Program-made: the position numbers and the translations under genes | Shown: positions 23,381 through 36,430 of the stretch, piece after piece | Layout of the letters: each line of letters begins with the position of its first letter | Position numbering within the stretch: position 1 is the stretch's first letter | Source of the DNA: Marisa cornuarietis | Lineage: Eukaryota > Mollusca > Gastropoda > Architaenioglossa > Ampullariidae | Length of the DNA: 64,000 nucleotides | Reading direction: 5' to 3' | Assembly (NCBI GenBank): GCA_004794655.1 | Contig: SMMW01000074.1 | Span: forward strand, 583,740 to 647,739 | Notes under the pieces: generated by a model | Told to the model about the DNA's origin: nothing | What the model saw: the letters and a program-made list of their open reading frames with translations, nothing else | Database searches by the model: none

Positions 23381-23480
23381 AGACTAAGGAGCCCGGCAGC
23401 TTTTAAAAAAGAAATTCCTGGGCTTCTGTCTCCACCAGTGGTGTGTCATCTCGCGGAGCTCGCAATTTGCTGCAACTCTA

Positions 23481-23510
23481 TCTCGCGAGATTTTAACTCT
23501 ATCGCGAGAT
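23481..23510. promoter_or_regulatory. Paired CGCG elements (TCTCGCGAGA type)
   Basis: A perfect palindrome TCTCGCGAGA at 23,481-23,490 is followed 20 bp later by ATCGCGAGAT at 23,501-23,510. TCTCGCGAGA is a described core-promoter element of many animal TATA-less and bidirectional promoters. The surrounding 23,430-23,600 is richer in CpG than its neighbours. No transcript or first exon is identified on either side. Confidence 0.4.
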
Positions 23511-23804
23511 TTCGGATGTCTAGCACTTCTGGAAATCGCCCGCCTTCTGCCTACTCCCGAGTCTGGAACACTCGAGAATCCATTTTCCTGGGAGAGGCGG
23601 GATATCCGCAAATCGATGGCTTCTCATTTCACCCAATTCCGATATTCTTCGATAGAATGCTGGCTGTCTGAGCCTTTGTTTTGGCTTAAACGGTTTTTGA
23701 TGGTGGCTAAATCTGGCTAGAATCCCAAGCGGTGATGAATGGATTCTCTCCCCCCCCCCTACCACCACCCCACACACACACTTTCCTCGAGAAAAGACGC
23801 GGTA

Positions 23805-23990
23805 GTGAAATGTAAGAGGGAGACAGAGACGGGGAGAGACAGAGATTAAAAAAGAGACAGAGGGATAGAGAGAGAGGGAAAGAGAGGAACAGGGAGGGAG
23901 GGGAATAAGAAGAAAATGAAAGAGAGTAATTGAAAGTGAGACAGACAAGACAAAAGTCTGAAGACAAAACAAGTGTAGGAAAGGAGGAAG
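23805..23990. repeat. Purine-rich (GAGA) low-complexity tract
   Basis: Imperfect GAGACAGAG and GGGA units; the minus-strand Ser/Leu-rich frame is its shadow. Confidence 0.8.
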
Positions 23991-25449
23991 ATACAGAGAA
24001 AGATGACTTCTAGATGTGGAACTCGAGTTGTCAGACTTTGTTACCATCACCTCTACTCTTTAAAGAAACTTACTAACATTTCTAACGGATTGCCAGGTCA
24101 CGTGAAGTAAGGACGAGGCCATGGAGCCACTATCATTGTAAAATAAATTTTAAAAATGTCAAAGCCAATCAGAGATTGAAAGATATCAACAACCAATTAC
24201 ATAAAAAAGAATTAAGCCTCTCTCAGATACAGCAAATAAAAAAACCAACTAAAATGTTGTGTTATGATATGAATAATAAATTTTATCCTCTTACAATTTA
24301 AACTTTACATTCATTAATCCATCCATTCATTTATTTGTTCATTCACGAAATAAAATAAGATGCAGAGGGCAGTTAAACAGAAGCCATCGAGAGACGGAGT
24401 GTAGCCGTCTCAACTAAATAACAAATACAGTGGTAATTATGAATACCAGAGAAAAGAAATAATTTGTATTACAGGCAGTTTTCAGCTGACATACGAGACT
24501 TCACTTCTCAGTGTCAGTAGATAGGAGGGGTCAGGGTTTTCATTTCATTAAAATTTCATTGAAGCTATTTTTTGTTTTAGTGCAGCTGTGAAATCGAACA
24601 CACCACCTTTCATGATCATGTAACAGTCTTGATTGATTTTTTTCGAATGGAGTTTCATGTTTTACACTTGTATTTAGCACCTCTGTGAGCGAGAACACTG
24701 CTTGCACTGAGATACTGACAAAGAACAAAGGGAGCACAAAAGAATTGTTTGGGTCCCATTAACTTAGCATGCGCCTGTGTGTGGATGCTTGTCAGTGTGT
24801 ATGTGTCTGTGCGAGCGTGTCTGTTCTGTAGAAAGCACTGGGTGTATGTCACTGGAAAAATAAAGCAGCTTTTTCTATTTCAAGGGAGGTAACAAGCAGC
24901 TGCAGTCCACCTGCGTGCTGCCGTTCACGCCATGGAGTTGTCTGCTTCTTTTTGTCGGTAGCGGCTTCTTCCTGGCACTGATATACCCACATCCCTTTAT
25001 CATTATTTCTTTGTGAGAGTGATATGGAATTAATCATAATAAAACTGTAAAGGCTCTAGTGAAAAACGTTTTATAAGAACAAAGGTTGCGACTCCTAACC
25101 ACCTGGTCTCGCCTCTCATCCTGTCATCCACGGGTGCACTGCCTCACCACAAACTGGAATATTTTATACAATGCAGTGTTTGTTAAGTTTTATATTGTGA
25201 TATTTATCTTATCGATTGTCTGACTTGGTGATGTGTGAATGATTATTATGACGGGATGTTGATGGTTGTTCAACGATCTACTGCTGTGTGCTGGTCTCAG
25301 TGTCAAGTGGCTGCTGTCTTCATCCGTGAGAAGCTGTTCACAGAGATAAAACATAGTTTTCACAGCGAGTCTAATGGACCTGAACAGAATATTTACATAG
25401 TGGGATATTTATTCTTCTGTATGAGACTCCTAAAGACCGTGATTAGTGT

Positions 25450-25453
<4 letters not shown>
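23991..25453. other. No gene recognised
   Basis: AT-rich unique sequence without supported exons. Confidence 0.4.

Positions 25454-25480
<27 letters not shown>
25454..25480. repeat. (CA)n microsatellite
   Basis: About 13 units. Confidence 0.95.
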
Positions 25481-25485
<5 letters not shown>

Positions 25486-27680
25486 ACTATTATATATACA
25501 AACATTAATATTTACGCAAATTTAAAAGCAGACTTTATCTATGTACAGACATGCATACATCCACGGGCACGTACACACACATACAAACAATAAGCACATG
25601 CTAGAAAGAGGGACATAAATACAAAGACAATTAATATAAAACTAGACAACCAAACAAAGAGCTGGACAGCAATGGAGCTTTCAAGAACAGATCACACTAG
25701 CTGAGCTTCAAATAAAGATTTAAGCCATTTACTTTAATTTCTAACTTACAGTATTCCAAGTTTCCAGAGGGGTGACTTTGATAATGGAAGCGATTTTCTT
25801 GACTATTATGTTTTGATTTGGAGATAATTATGTTAACACACTGCAGCATATTTCTTCAAGTGATCGCCGAAGTCCTATAAAAAAATTCTTGTGGTCTTGA
25901 AAAATGTCCTCAAACCCGGCCACTCGTGTTTTAAGTTGATGGTTAGCAGACAAGATCCCCTATTTGAGCATTCTGAGATAATCTGTAGCTCCCCCACCCC
26001 AGCCACTTGCAGGCATCTAATAAACAAGCATTTGACAACAAACAGTGAGATGTCCCTTGCAGTTCTTCAAACAGTAATTGTACCCGTAAGTACGATGCCG
26101 TGAAAGAACAACGGAATTCATGCTTATTTTTTTCAAACTGCAAAAAGAGATCGACCAAACTTGCTGACATGGGAACATCTATCGAGGAACTTACTTCAAC
26201 AGGAACCCAAAATAGAGCTATGAAAAGAAAAAAATAATAAAAGGTACACGGGGCAAATATCATGTTCTGCTTGTTTCAACACGCTACCTGTTGGGCAATT
26301 TTCCACTAACTTCTATTACACTTGAGAAAGTGCAGGGTGTTTAAAGTCACCCACAATACGAGTTTGTAAAGCTAAGGATCAATATTTCACAGGGTCCGAT
26401 GCCACAAGACAGAAAAGCAATATAAGCCACCAAAGGATTTTTTTTACCCCCCCTTCCCCCCACCCCCCGATCAAGTCTCGGTTTTGTGAAGAAGGAGCAG
26501 AAAAACTCCGCGCCGCTTCTCGACATCGCCAGTAAATTTATGAAGGTTTGGCTCAGCGGGGTAGGGCTCATATAGAAGAGGCGCACGCTGGGAAGTAAAC
26601 TAGAGTTGTCCCGCTTCGGAGACGTGGCGTCTAGCTTTCTATCTCCGCCCGCTAGGGGGGCGCTGCTATAGAGAGATCCCCGTAAAACCTATCTTGCGAA
26701 AAATTATCTCCAACAACAGTTTTTCTTTCAAGGAGCTTTTAGGTCTTCGCGCACGCACGAAGGCTGTCTGGCGCGAGCATGCGTGCACACACACATTTAC
26801 CGTCATTGAAGTAGACTGTTCTGCCCACGCACGCACGCATACACACACACGCGCGCGCGCACTGCCTTATATCTACGGGGCTGATGAGAGAGCCAGAGAG
26901 AGAGAGAGACTGTGGTAGAGAGATCCGTGTTTGTGTTAAAAAGGAGAAACACGAGACCGATGTCAACGACGATGATGACGCTCTTTCTTCGTCATTCTAT
27001 CCATGGCTCTCGGGTTTTTATATGTAACAATAATTATAATAATACATAGAATAATAGTTCAAAGCGCATTTGTTTCATGATTAAGCCAAGCCTTTTTCAT
27101 TTCCTGCATCTTCTAAAGTTTACCTCTGACAATTCCTTCTCAAACAGAAGAAAAAAAAGAAAGAAAGAAATAGTGAGATAGAGAGAAGGAGAAAATCAAA
27201 AAAGGAAAGAAAATTGTGGGGACTAAGAGGTGAACATAAAGAAGAATAAGACTAGAAGGGAAAGAGGAAGGTTGTGCTGACATGTAATGAGGAGTTGTCT
27301 TGTAAAGACCAGTTCCCGTGAGTGGTATTTATGGCCGTGCATCACGCTGCTCTCAAACACGCACGTGAAGTTCTACGTCAAAGCAGTGCATTCAAGTTCC
27401 GAACATTCTCCACGGGATGGAATGTCACGTGACCTCGTGCGGTCAGCCCTTTCCCACCCTTCTTCAACATCATTTCATTCGGTATGAAATGCTTCCACAT
27501 CACAGGCGCTCAGATCTCGTCAGGTGATCTCCAGACACCGTGTGTCTGTATCGAACAATGGGTGCTTACTAATTTTTCATTATTTCAGTGATTGTGGGGT
27601 GGATGAGAGGACAAACGTCCTGATAAACTGTCGCTTGTATCATTGACTTTCCTTTTGTTGATGACTTTTATCAGTTTACC
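25481..27680. other. No gene recognised; low-complexity patches
   Basis: Contains C-rich tracts at 26,446-26,468, CGCA/CACG and (GA)n runs at 26,826-26,911 and an A/G-rich stretch at 27,148-27,260. A frame at 25,891-26,103 reaches CCC|GTAAGT near 26,086-26,094 but has no convincing acceptor. Confidence 0.4.
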
Positions 27681-27689
27681 CGATCTCTC

Positions 27690-28748
27690 TCTCTAGACAA
27701 TCCTACTAACTATCGACCAATCTTCATTCTATCATCAATCTCCAAACCCTTGGAAAAACATCCATACCATCTCCAAACTCACCCAATAAAGTATAAACTT
27801 CTCCACACTAATCAAGCTGGACCTAGACCCAAACACTCAAACACAACATTTACACCTCTAGCAGAAGAGCGGTTAAACATATAAATGACTATCATTATAC
27901 TGCAGCCCTCTTCGTAGACTTTGCAAAAGCCTTTGACATCATTGATCATGACCTGCTCATCAAATAATTAGAACTTTACAAGTCATTGCTCCATCCGATT
28001 CCTTACATCCTTTCTCTCCAACACAACTCAGAGAGTCGCATTTAAAGACCAAATATCGATTCCCATTAGAGGAAAATGTGGCATTCTACAAGACTAAGTT
28101 TTATGTCCTCTTCTATTGTGTGTCTACATAAATCTCCCAATCATGCGAAATGTTTGCCGACAACACAAGAGTACATGGAAATCACAAACAGACTGACCAC
28201 TGGCGGCTCTCCTATAACACAGGGCTGATGAACTTCCGTCCTGGACTGAACTAAGCCACGTGGCACTCGATCTGCACTCAACTTTTTACTATCTTTCTTA
28301 TCAAAATAGTAAGAGGGTCTCTCAATACTCCCATACCGAGAATCGACCTAAAGATGAGCCTGAAAAAGTCTGGTAATGTTCTTTGGAACAGCCTTCCCTC
28401 GCATCTCCAAAGAAGGGAATCTAGTCTGTACAGGTTCTAAGCGGGACTCATACAACACCTATTTCAAAACCTTTGATTACCTACAGAGGCTTCCAACCAA
28501 CTTAAACACCTATTAGTCGCACTGACCAAGCGAACACGTGGCTTGTGCTTTAGCAAAAAAACAAAAATCCCGTCAATTCAGATATCAACCCCCATGTTTG
28601 TACATATCTTAATTTCTCTTTATGATTTTACTGCCTTGTTTTGAATTAATGTAGTGTTTCATTTTCTTCTACATAGATCGAGGGCTATCTGTAAAAAACA
28701 CATAACCTTTGCTTATTCTGTTATCCTCGTAAATAAAGATTTGTCATT
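27690..28748 (+). pseudogene. CR1-like LINE reverse transcriptase remnant with 3' end
   Basis: Translated pieces in shifting frames show NPTNYRPIFILSSISKPLEK (about 27,707), QAGPRPKHS, FVDFAKAFDIIDHD (27,911-27,952) and a catalytic box mutated from FADD to FADN (28,153-28,164). Near 28,380 VLWNSLPSHLQRRES is typical of the carboxy end. The 3' UTR has a GAGGGCTAT...TGTAAAAA stretch and AATAAAGATT at 28,731-28,740, then a CTAT repeat. Many stops and frameshifts make it dead. The endonuclease part is absent. Confidence 0.85.
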
Positions 28749-30546
<1,798 letters not shown>

Positions 30547-30754
30547 TATGAGAGACAACATGTGACATCTTCTCGCACAGCCACAGTCAACACCTCTTAC
30601 CGATCTCTACAGCATGCTCAGTCTTACTACTGACTTGTGTAGAACCAACACACTTTGTATAACAACACACCCTGTACCACCTACTAATTTTTATCTCGTT
30701 TTAATAGAATCGCTTTTATTTTCATTTTTAACTACCGTATAAAAACTAGAGGAG

Positions 30755-31520
30755 GATCTACTAGACTATGCCGACGACCTAGGACTGCTATCCAATAGGC
30801 ACCAAGACCTCCAACAAAAGACCGAAAACCTTAGTAAAACTGTCAGTGGGATAGGACAGAGTCAACACTCGAAAAATACACAAGTCCCAAGGAACAATGT
30901 GACAAATAATAATCCTATCATAATCAGCGGGAGTCCACTAGTGGACGGAAAAGAATTTGTGTACCTGGGCAGCAAGGTGACAGCTGATGGTGACTGTGAA
31001 CAAGAGTTCTACGCCAAGATTAGCAAAGCCAACCAAGCTTTTCAATGTTTAAACCCATCTGGAGATCCACTGGCCTCAACTTCCACACAAAGATCAGGAT
31101 CTTCAAAGTCAACGTCGTTAGTGTTGTCCTATGTGGGTCAAAGTGCTGGAAGACCACAGCCTCCATCGAGAAAAATGTTCCAAACCAAGTGTGTACGGTC
31201 CATACAAAAGATCTTCACCATTTCAAATGAAGAGTTGAGAGACAGGGCGGGGACGAGCACCTTGACAGAAGCAATCCAATGGCGATGGCTTGGACACGTG
31301 TGCCGCATGCCTCCAGACTCCATCCCTAAAACAGCCCTGCAATGGTCACCACAGGGAAAGAGGAACAGAGGGAGGTTCAAAGAGACATGGAGACGAACTT
31401 TCGAAAAGGACATCAAGAACAGAGGTCTATCACTCAAAACAGTCCCTGGAACAGTAGCAGACAGAACCAGATGGAGGTCCCTTACTGTCGCCTCACGTGC
31501 CAGACGGCACAGAGACTGAT
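30755..31520 (+). pseudogene. RTE-like LINE reverse transcriptase carboxy end, frameshifted
   Basis: Starts with LLDYADDLGLLSNRHQDLQQ (YADD 30,767-30,778), followed by ISGSPLVDGKEFVYLGSKV and KISKANQAF. From about 31,045 the homologous frame switches to one giving FKPIWRSTGLNFHTKIRIF and VLCGSKCWKTTASIEK, and returns near 31,190 to RSIQKIF, EAIQWRWLGHVCRMP, ALQWSPQGKRNRGR and ETWRRTFEKDI. It ends with a TGA at 31,518-31,520. This series is characteristic of an endonuclease-reverse transcriptase LINE common in molluscs and flatworms. The amino portion is missing and two frameshifts break the frame. Confidence 0.85.
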
Positions 31521-31811
31521 GATGAAGACTAGAAGGGAGGAGCCTTTTCTATCGACACGATAAAGTCCATGCAAGATATTCGTTCTCTAAATCTGCGTGA
31601 ATACATTTTTATTCTTTGATAAATAAATATCACGCATAATTATTTTTGCTGCAATTTATCTACAAGAAAAACGGGAAAAATGGACAATATTCCAATAAAC
31701 GTGTTCACTTACTCTATTAAAACATTTAACATTGTGATGCTCACAAAAATAGAACATTGCTCTCACTTATCACCCACAAACCAGCGCACACCACACACGC
31801 TCCCTTTCATA

Positions 31812-31849
<38 letters not shown>

Positions 31850-32067
31850 AACACACACTTTTTTTCATTTTCGGTGGCAAGGAATGCTAGGTATGTCGTC
31901 ACCAAAATGGTCTTTTGATCGGCCTAATGGTCCCCGTCTCCGCCAGCCTATCAGGGGATGTTGGCGGCATCGGCCACAACGCCATCTGGCGTTTGAAGGT
32001 GAAGTTCTAGAAAATTAGCCGCAAGCTGCAGGGACTACCGTCAAGGGTGTTCGGCAAGTGGCAACAT
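31521..32067. other. No gene; mixed microsatellite
   Basis: A (CT)n(CA)n run lies at 31,816-31,847, and a GC-rich unique block at 31,900-32,030. Confidence 0.45.
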
Positions 32068-32120
32068 TTAGCGTTAATCAGAGACAGTTAGCGTTAATCA
32101 GAGACAGTTAGTGTTAATCA
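32068..32120. repeat. 20-bp tandem repeat, ~2.5 copies
   Basis: Unit TTAGCGTTAATCAGAGACAG, last copy partial and diverged. Confidence 0.85.
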
Positions 32121-33156
32121 AAAAGATATTTTTTGTAATCAGGAGGGGATGCTGCGTAGTCTACTACCTCCTTGCTATCTGTTAACTAGGAGGAGCCTTA
32201 CAGAATGCAAACTTTACAACTGAACCTCTATTAACAGAACAAAGCAGAAATGTGTTCTAGAAATAAATAAATAAATAAACAGCGAACGAGACATTTCTCA
32301 TCATCCTACACGAAAACAAACTTATTCTGTCAATGTAACAGTCATCAGTGCAAAGGTTACCTCCTGACCTCTTTGCTGCAGGGTCAGATGGAGTCATTCT
32401 CCCGACTTAGGAAGACCGAAGGCTAAAGTTAGACATCCTCCACACCTGATGATGATTTATGGCAGCACCTAGAAAAATTACTCCCCCTTGAAGGACGCTC
32501 GTTCGCCTGTCCGCCGCGAGAGGCGTCTCTACCTTAGCCGTGTCCGGTGAAGATGAGGGTGGGGAGGAAATGGGTGTGTCAGACGGGTGGAACTCGACGT
32601 GCACCCGTTTAAATAGATTATAACAAATGGAAAGATTTCAATTATGGGATGACACAGCTCGTTCTGGTTTCACAAAAAGCGGAGCAGATGATAGCCAAAG
32701 GTGTGTTTTCCGTCGTCAGCAAGACAGCCCACTTGTCAGGTCACATGAACGGGCTCCGCCTTCTTCACCAGCTGTATCAATTTTTTTTTTATCTTTGAGT
32801 TTTATTCATGTTTTATGGTAAAAGCAAAACGAAACAAAATCTTGTGCGGGGAAAAATAAATCATGTAAAGAACTAATTTATTGACAGCATTTTGTAAACA
32901 CCTCACTAGTTTGAAGAACACATTTTGTAAGCCATTCACCCGCACAAGCGCCCATCCTGACACCCGTAACAGGTGGATATTAAGATTCTATCTATAGAGA
33001 ACTATAGGTGGGTTTATTCTGTGTATACAGAACTAATAGTGGGTAGATTCTGTGTCTACAGAGCAGATGAGTAGCCTCTGAACATTAAGAACTACTGGTG
33101 AATTGCTGTATAGGCAGTCTAAGGTACGGTAAAAGGTAATAATATAATATAATAAT
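32121..33156. other. No gene recognised
   Basis: Includes an (AAAT)n run near 32,260-32,280; the rest is unique sequence. Confidence 0.4.
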
Positions 33157-33158
33157 CA

Positions 33159-33454
33159 GGGACCAGTTGTACAATATATTTCTAAAACTTAAAACAGTTC
33201 TAAAGGAGCAAATTTAAAAACACTTTTTTTCAGAAATGACATCTATGTCATTTAGACAGCGGTGTACCAGCGCATACAAAGTAAAGAGCTGACGGAAACA
33301 AAGGTCTGACTAAAGTATTTTCATCTTTATTTAAAATAATTTTAATTAAAATGTTGTAAAACTCTGACGAGCAGTGTGTTTCTAAATGTAATGATCTAAT
33401 AGATATCACGCCTAACAGTATTCAGAATTATAAACGTGTTATGCAACTGGGCCC
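33159..33454 (+). mobile_element. MITE, copy 1
   Basis: Terminal inverted repeats GGGACCAGTTGTACAA (left) and TTATGCAACTGGGCCC (right) enclose about 296 bp without coding. The left sub-terminal part (CTAAAACTTAAAACAGTTCTAAAGGAGCAAA, seen in two stretches) matches the reverse complement of copy 2. No certain target duplication was found. Confidence 0.7.
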
Positions 33455-33639
33455 AGGTGGCTGCCAATGATCGTAAGTTATCGCTGAAACATTGATGCAG
33501 GAGCGAATGTAGAATGAAATCCTTGAGATAATCACAAATAAACAAAGACTTTGTGCAAGTTACCAACATTTAGTGCCATCGGAAGTAGGGTTGTCTTCAT
33601 TTTCTTCTTACAGTTATGTCCCTTAAAATAAAAAACATA

Positions 33640-34094
33640 TAGACATCAAAGCACCCCGAAACTAAATAGAAATATAGACACTATAACACGTTGAAACTAC
33701 ACACAAATATAGATATTACGACGCGTCAAAACTACACACAAATATAGATATTACGACGCGTCAAAACTACACACAAATATAGATATTACGACGCGTCAAA
33801 ACTACACACAAATATAGATATTACGACGCGTCAAAACTACACACAAATATAGATATTACGACGCGTCAAAACTACACACAAATATAGATATTACGACGCG
33901 TCAAAACTACATACAAATAAAGACAAGAACATACCAACTACACACAAACATACACATCAGCACGTCAAATATCCACAAATATACACATCAGAACATGTCA
34001 AGTACACACACACATAGACATCAGAGCACGTCACGCTATACATAACTACACATGTTCAATAGACACACATATAGACATCAGAGGACGTGCAAGT
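33640..34094. repeat. 35-bp minisatellite
   Basis: Six nearly identical 35-bp units (33,693-33,908), each with the palindrome GACGCGTC, are flanked by progressively diverged units on both sides out to about 33,640 and 34,094. The pattern of homogeneous centre and decayed edges is clear. Confidence 0.95.
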
Positions 34095-34394
34095 TGACGC
34101 GCTTGCTCGCGCACATGTAGACCGCACGTGCCATTGTTAGGATGCGCTCAGAGACTGGCGGAGTTGGGTCTCTTGCAAGATGTCAGCAGACCAGCTCCAA
34201 GAAGAGAGGGGAGGGAATAAGATGAGGTGACAGTTATCTGCCCGTCGATCGTCCCCGCGGCGAATGGAGTGATGGACGGGTTTGGCGCAAGGCTCTCGGG
34301 CGAACGAAGGGGGTTCGTTCCACTCGCGCGCGCGCGTGCCCTTTTATGGCTCTAAGCTCCACCCTTCTTCTCGCACCACGCATAGCAAGAGCCT

Positions 34395-34396
<2 letters not shown>
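34095..34396. other. GC- and CpG-rich block, no exon recognised
   Basis: Includes (CG)n at 34,326-34,335 and a GAACGAA/TTCGTTC hairpin near 34,300-34,320. A promoter-like role is possible but there is no further evidence. Confidence 0.3.

Positions 34397-34465
<69 letters not shown>
34397..34465. repeat. (GT)n microsatellite
   Basis: About 34 units. Confidence 0.98.
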
Positions 34466-34468
<3 letters not shown>

Positions 34469-34517
34469 ACGAGTGCATAAGAAAGTGAGCTGCATGCTCG
34501 GTCTTAATGATATGTCC

Positions 34518-34518
<1 letters not shown>

Positions 34519-34553
<35 letters not shown>

Positions 34554-34555
34554 TG
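34519..34555. repeat. (GTGC)n microsatellite
   Basis: About nine perfect units. Confidence 0.98.
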
Positions 34556-34726
34556 AGTGAGAGCTTGTTTGCCGGAGATGACTCGCCTAGTTCACCACTT
34601 CACATGAAGACACGTTTCTTTCCCTCCTGTCTGCAAACATACCCGAGTAATGCTCATAAGAGAATTTCTTGCTGATTAGATGACAACAGCGAAAGACAAA
34701 ACTGTGAAAGAAACATTTAAAGCTCC

Positions 34727-34973
34727 GGGGCCAGTTGTACAACACATTTTAGGTTTTAACTCTTTTTAGATAATTAGTATAAAGTGCACACCACAATTTT
34801 AGAATGTTTAAAACTAAAACTGCTGTAAGTAAGATAAAGTTGTGTAAGTCTGACTTTCCGTCCTGTCAGTACAATTTTTTGTGTATTTCTGCAATGCATC
34901 AAAATAACTAAGAAGAGATTTTGCTTCTTTAGAACAGTTTTAAGGTTTAGAAACGTGTTGTGCAACTGGCCCC
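34727..34973 (-). mobile_element. MITE, copy 2 (inverted relative to copy 1)
   Basis: The ends GGGGCCAGTTGTACAACACATTT and AAACGTGTTGTGCAACTGGCCCC form a terminal inverted repeat of about 23 bp. Reverse-complemented, its interior aligns with copy 1 over the CTAAA...TTAAAAC...GTTCTAAAG...AGCAAA region. Non-coding, 247 bp. Confidence 0.75.
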
Positions 34974-34989
34974 AGATCACTACCGTCCC

Positions 34990-35091
34990 CAGGTGTAATC
35001 CATAACTGCCCTTGGGGTTAAATAAAGTGGTATAGTATTGTATTGTATAGTATTGCATAGTATAGTATTGTATTGTATAGTATTGTAATGA
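34990..35091 (+). mobile_element. LINE/SINE-type 3' tail
   Basis: CCCTTGGGGTTAAATAAAG is followed by an expanded GTATAGTATTGTATTG simple repeat (35,029-35,091). It resembles, in the other orientation, the tail at 9155-9205. The MITE copy 2 ends about 17 bp upstream, so one may have inserted into the other. Confidence 0.55.
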
Positions 35092-36120
35092 GAAACTAGA
35101 AGGCGTGTGACTTTGTTTTGTCTTAGTTTTGTCTTTGTTTTACTCATTGTGACGACAGCAACACAGATATTGCCTGACCCCTCGGATTTCAAAGTGATGC
35201 TAGTCACCTTAAAATCTCCAGTGCAAACGACCAAATTCTGCCTGTCAAACGGACCCCAAGTTTGTTTCTTCAAAAAAGTGCTTTACCAAAACAAAAAAAA
35301 CAAAAAACGTTTGCTGGTGATAACGGGTTGTGACCGTTAAGCATTCACTTCAGTGAGCGGCACTGGTGTTCAATGAAGAGGGCGAACAGCCTTTGTAACT
35401 ATGTTGAAAAAACTAAAAAAATAAAAAAAAGCCCACACGAAATTATTGTACGGACTGGAAAACTACGAACAAGGTGACAAACAAAACTCACTCAGGTTTC
35501 CGAAACTGTTTGGGAAAAGTCTGTAGAGTAGGTGACAACCAGGAAAGTTGGGGTTGTTTGTGAAAACCTCGCGTTTTCTTGTTTGTCTGAAGCTTTAGAC
35601 ACTCACTGTGTATCTAACTATTCACCCACGAACTTTGTTTTTAGGACTCAGAAAATATATTCCATTGATTTCTTACCTTAGTCATTTTTGCGGAATGCGA
35701 TAAGGAGGCTAAATGACTGTCACACCATTGGCTTTGGGTCAGGGGTCTGACTTGTCCTTTGCGGTAATCATTCTTCGTCACGTGTTTGTGTGGACTCTGT
35801 CACAATACAAGCCAGTCGCTGGGTTAGTGTGTCATACTGACTGCACCACAGGCGGCCAAGCGGGCAAATAACATTTATTAGCATAAAAGAAGCTGTGCAT
35901 GTATAAATCTTCTTTTTTTAAATCATTATTAATCTTGTTTTCTCTGACAGTGCTAAAAAAAATTGTTCTACGGAATATACTTTATGGGTAGTGCAGATAC
36001 ACCCTCGGTGACATTTGTAAGATGAAGGATGATGTTGATTCCTTGTAGGCAACTGTTGAGACTCCACTGTCTCGTGCCACTGTCACTGCTCCTCCTCCCC
36101 TCCCCCCCCCACATCGTCGC
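35092..36120. other. No gene recognised
   Basis: AT-rich unique sequence; a C-tract at about 36,101-36,110 closes it. Confidence 0.4.
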
Positions 36121-36430
36121 CTGGTGTCCTCGGGCATGCTCAGTCACGAACTAGGCCACAGTGTCGTGCAGTCCTGCAAGGACAGCATCTGGGCGTGGAG
36201 GGCCCTGGGTGCGCTCAGCCTCCTCATCCATCACGGACAGCGCGGAGACGCGGCAGCCGCGGCAATTTTGGGTTTCAGACATCTTTTTCGGCTTGACAGG
36301 AGATCGGCCAGCGCCACTCCCGCAGGCTAAAGACCAGCCGCAGCTAGTCTCTTGTTGGTCTTGACGTCCCATCATGCCTCGCCACGTCCGGCCGCCATCT
36401 TACTGCTGGACGCTTCAAGGAGATCCTGCT
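36121..36430 (-). other. GC-rich block with YY1-like motif and a short minus-strand frame
   Basis: On the minus strand AAGATGGCGGC (36,391-36,401) matches the YY1 promoter consensus. An ATG frame downstream (36,375 to 36,151, 74 codons) includes an acceptor-like TCCTTGCAG near 36,182. It could be a promoter with a first exon. The protein is not recognised and the plus strand is open too. Confidence 0.2.

Noticed and set aside
23520..24050. 176-codon Ser/Leu-rich membrane-like protein
   Set aside because: Antisense of a purine-rich low-complexity tract.
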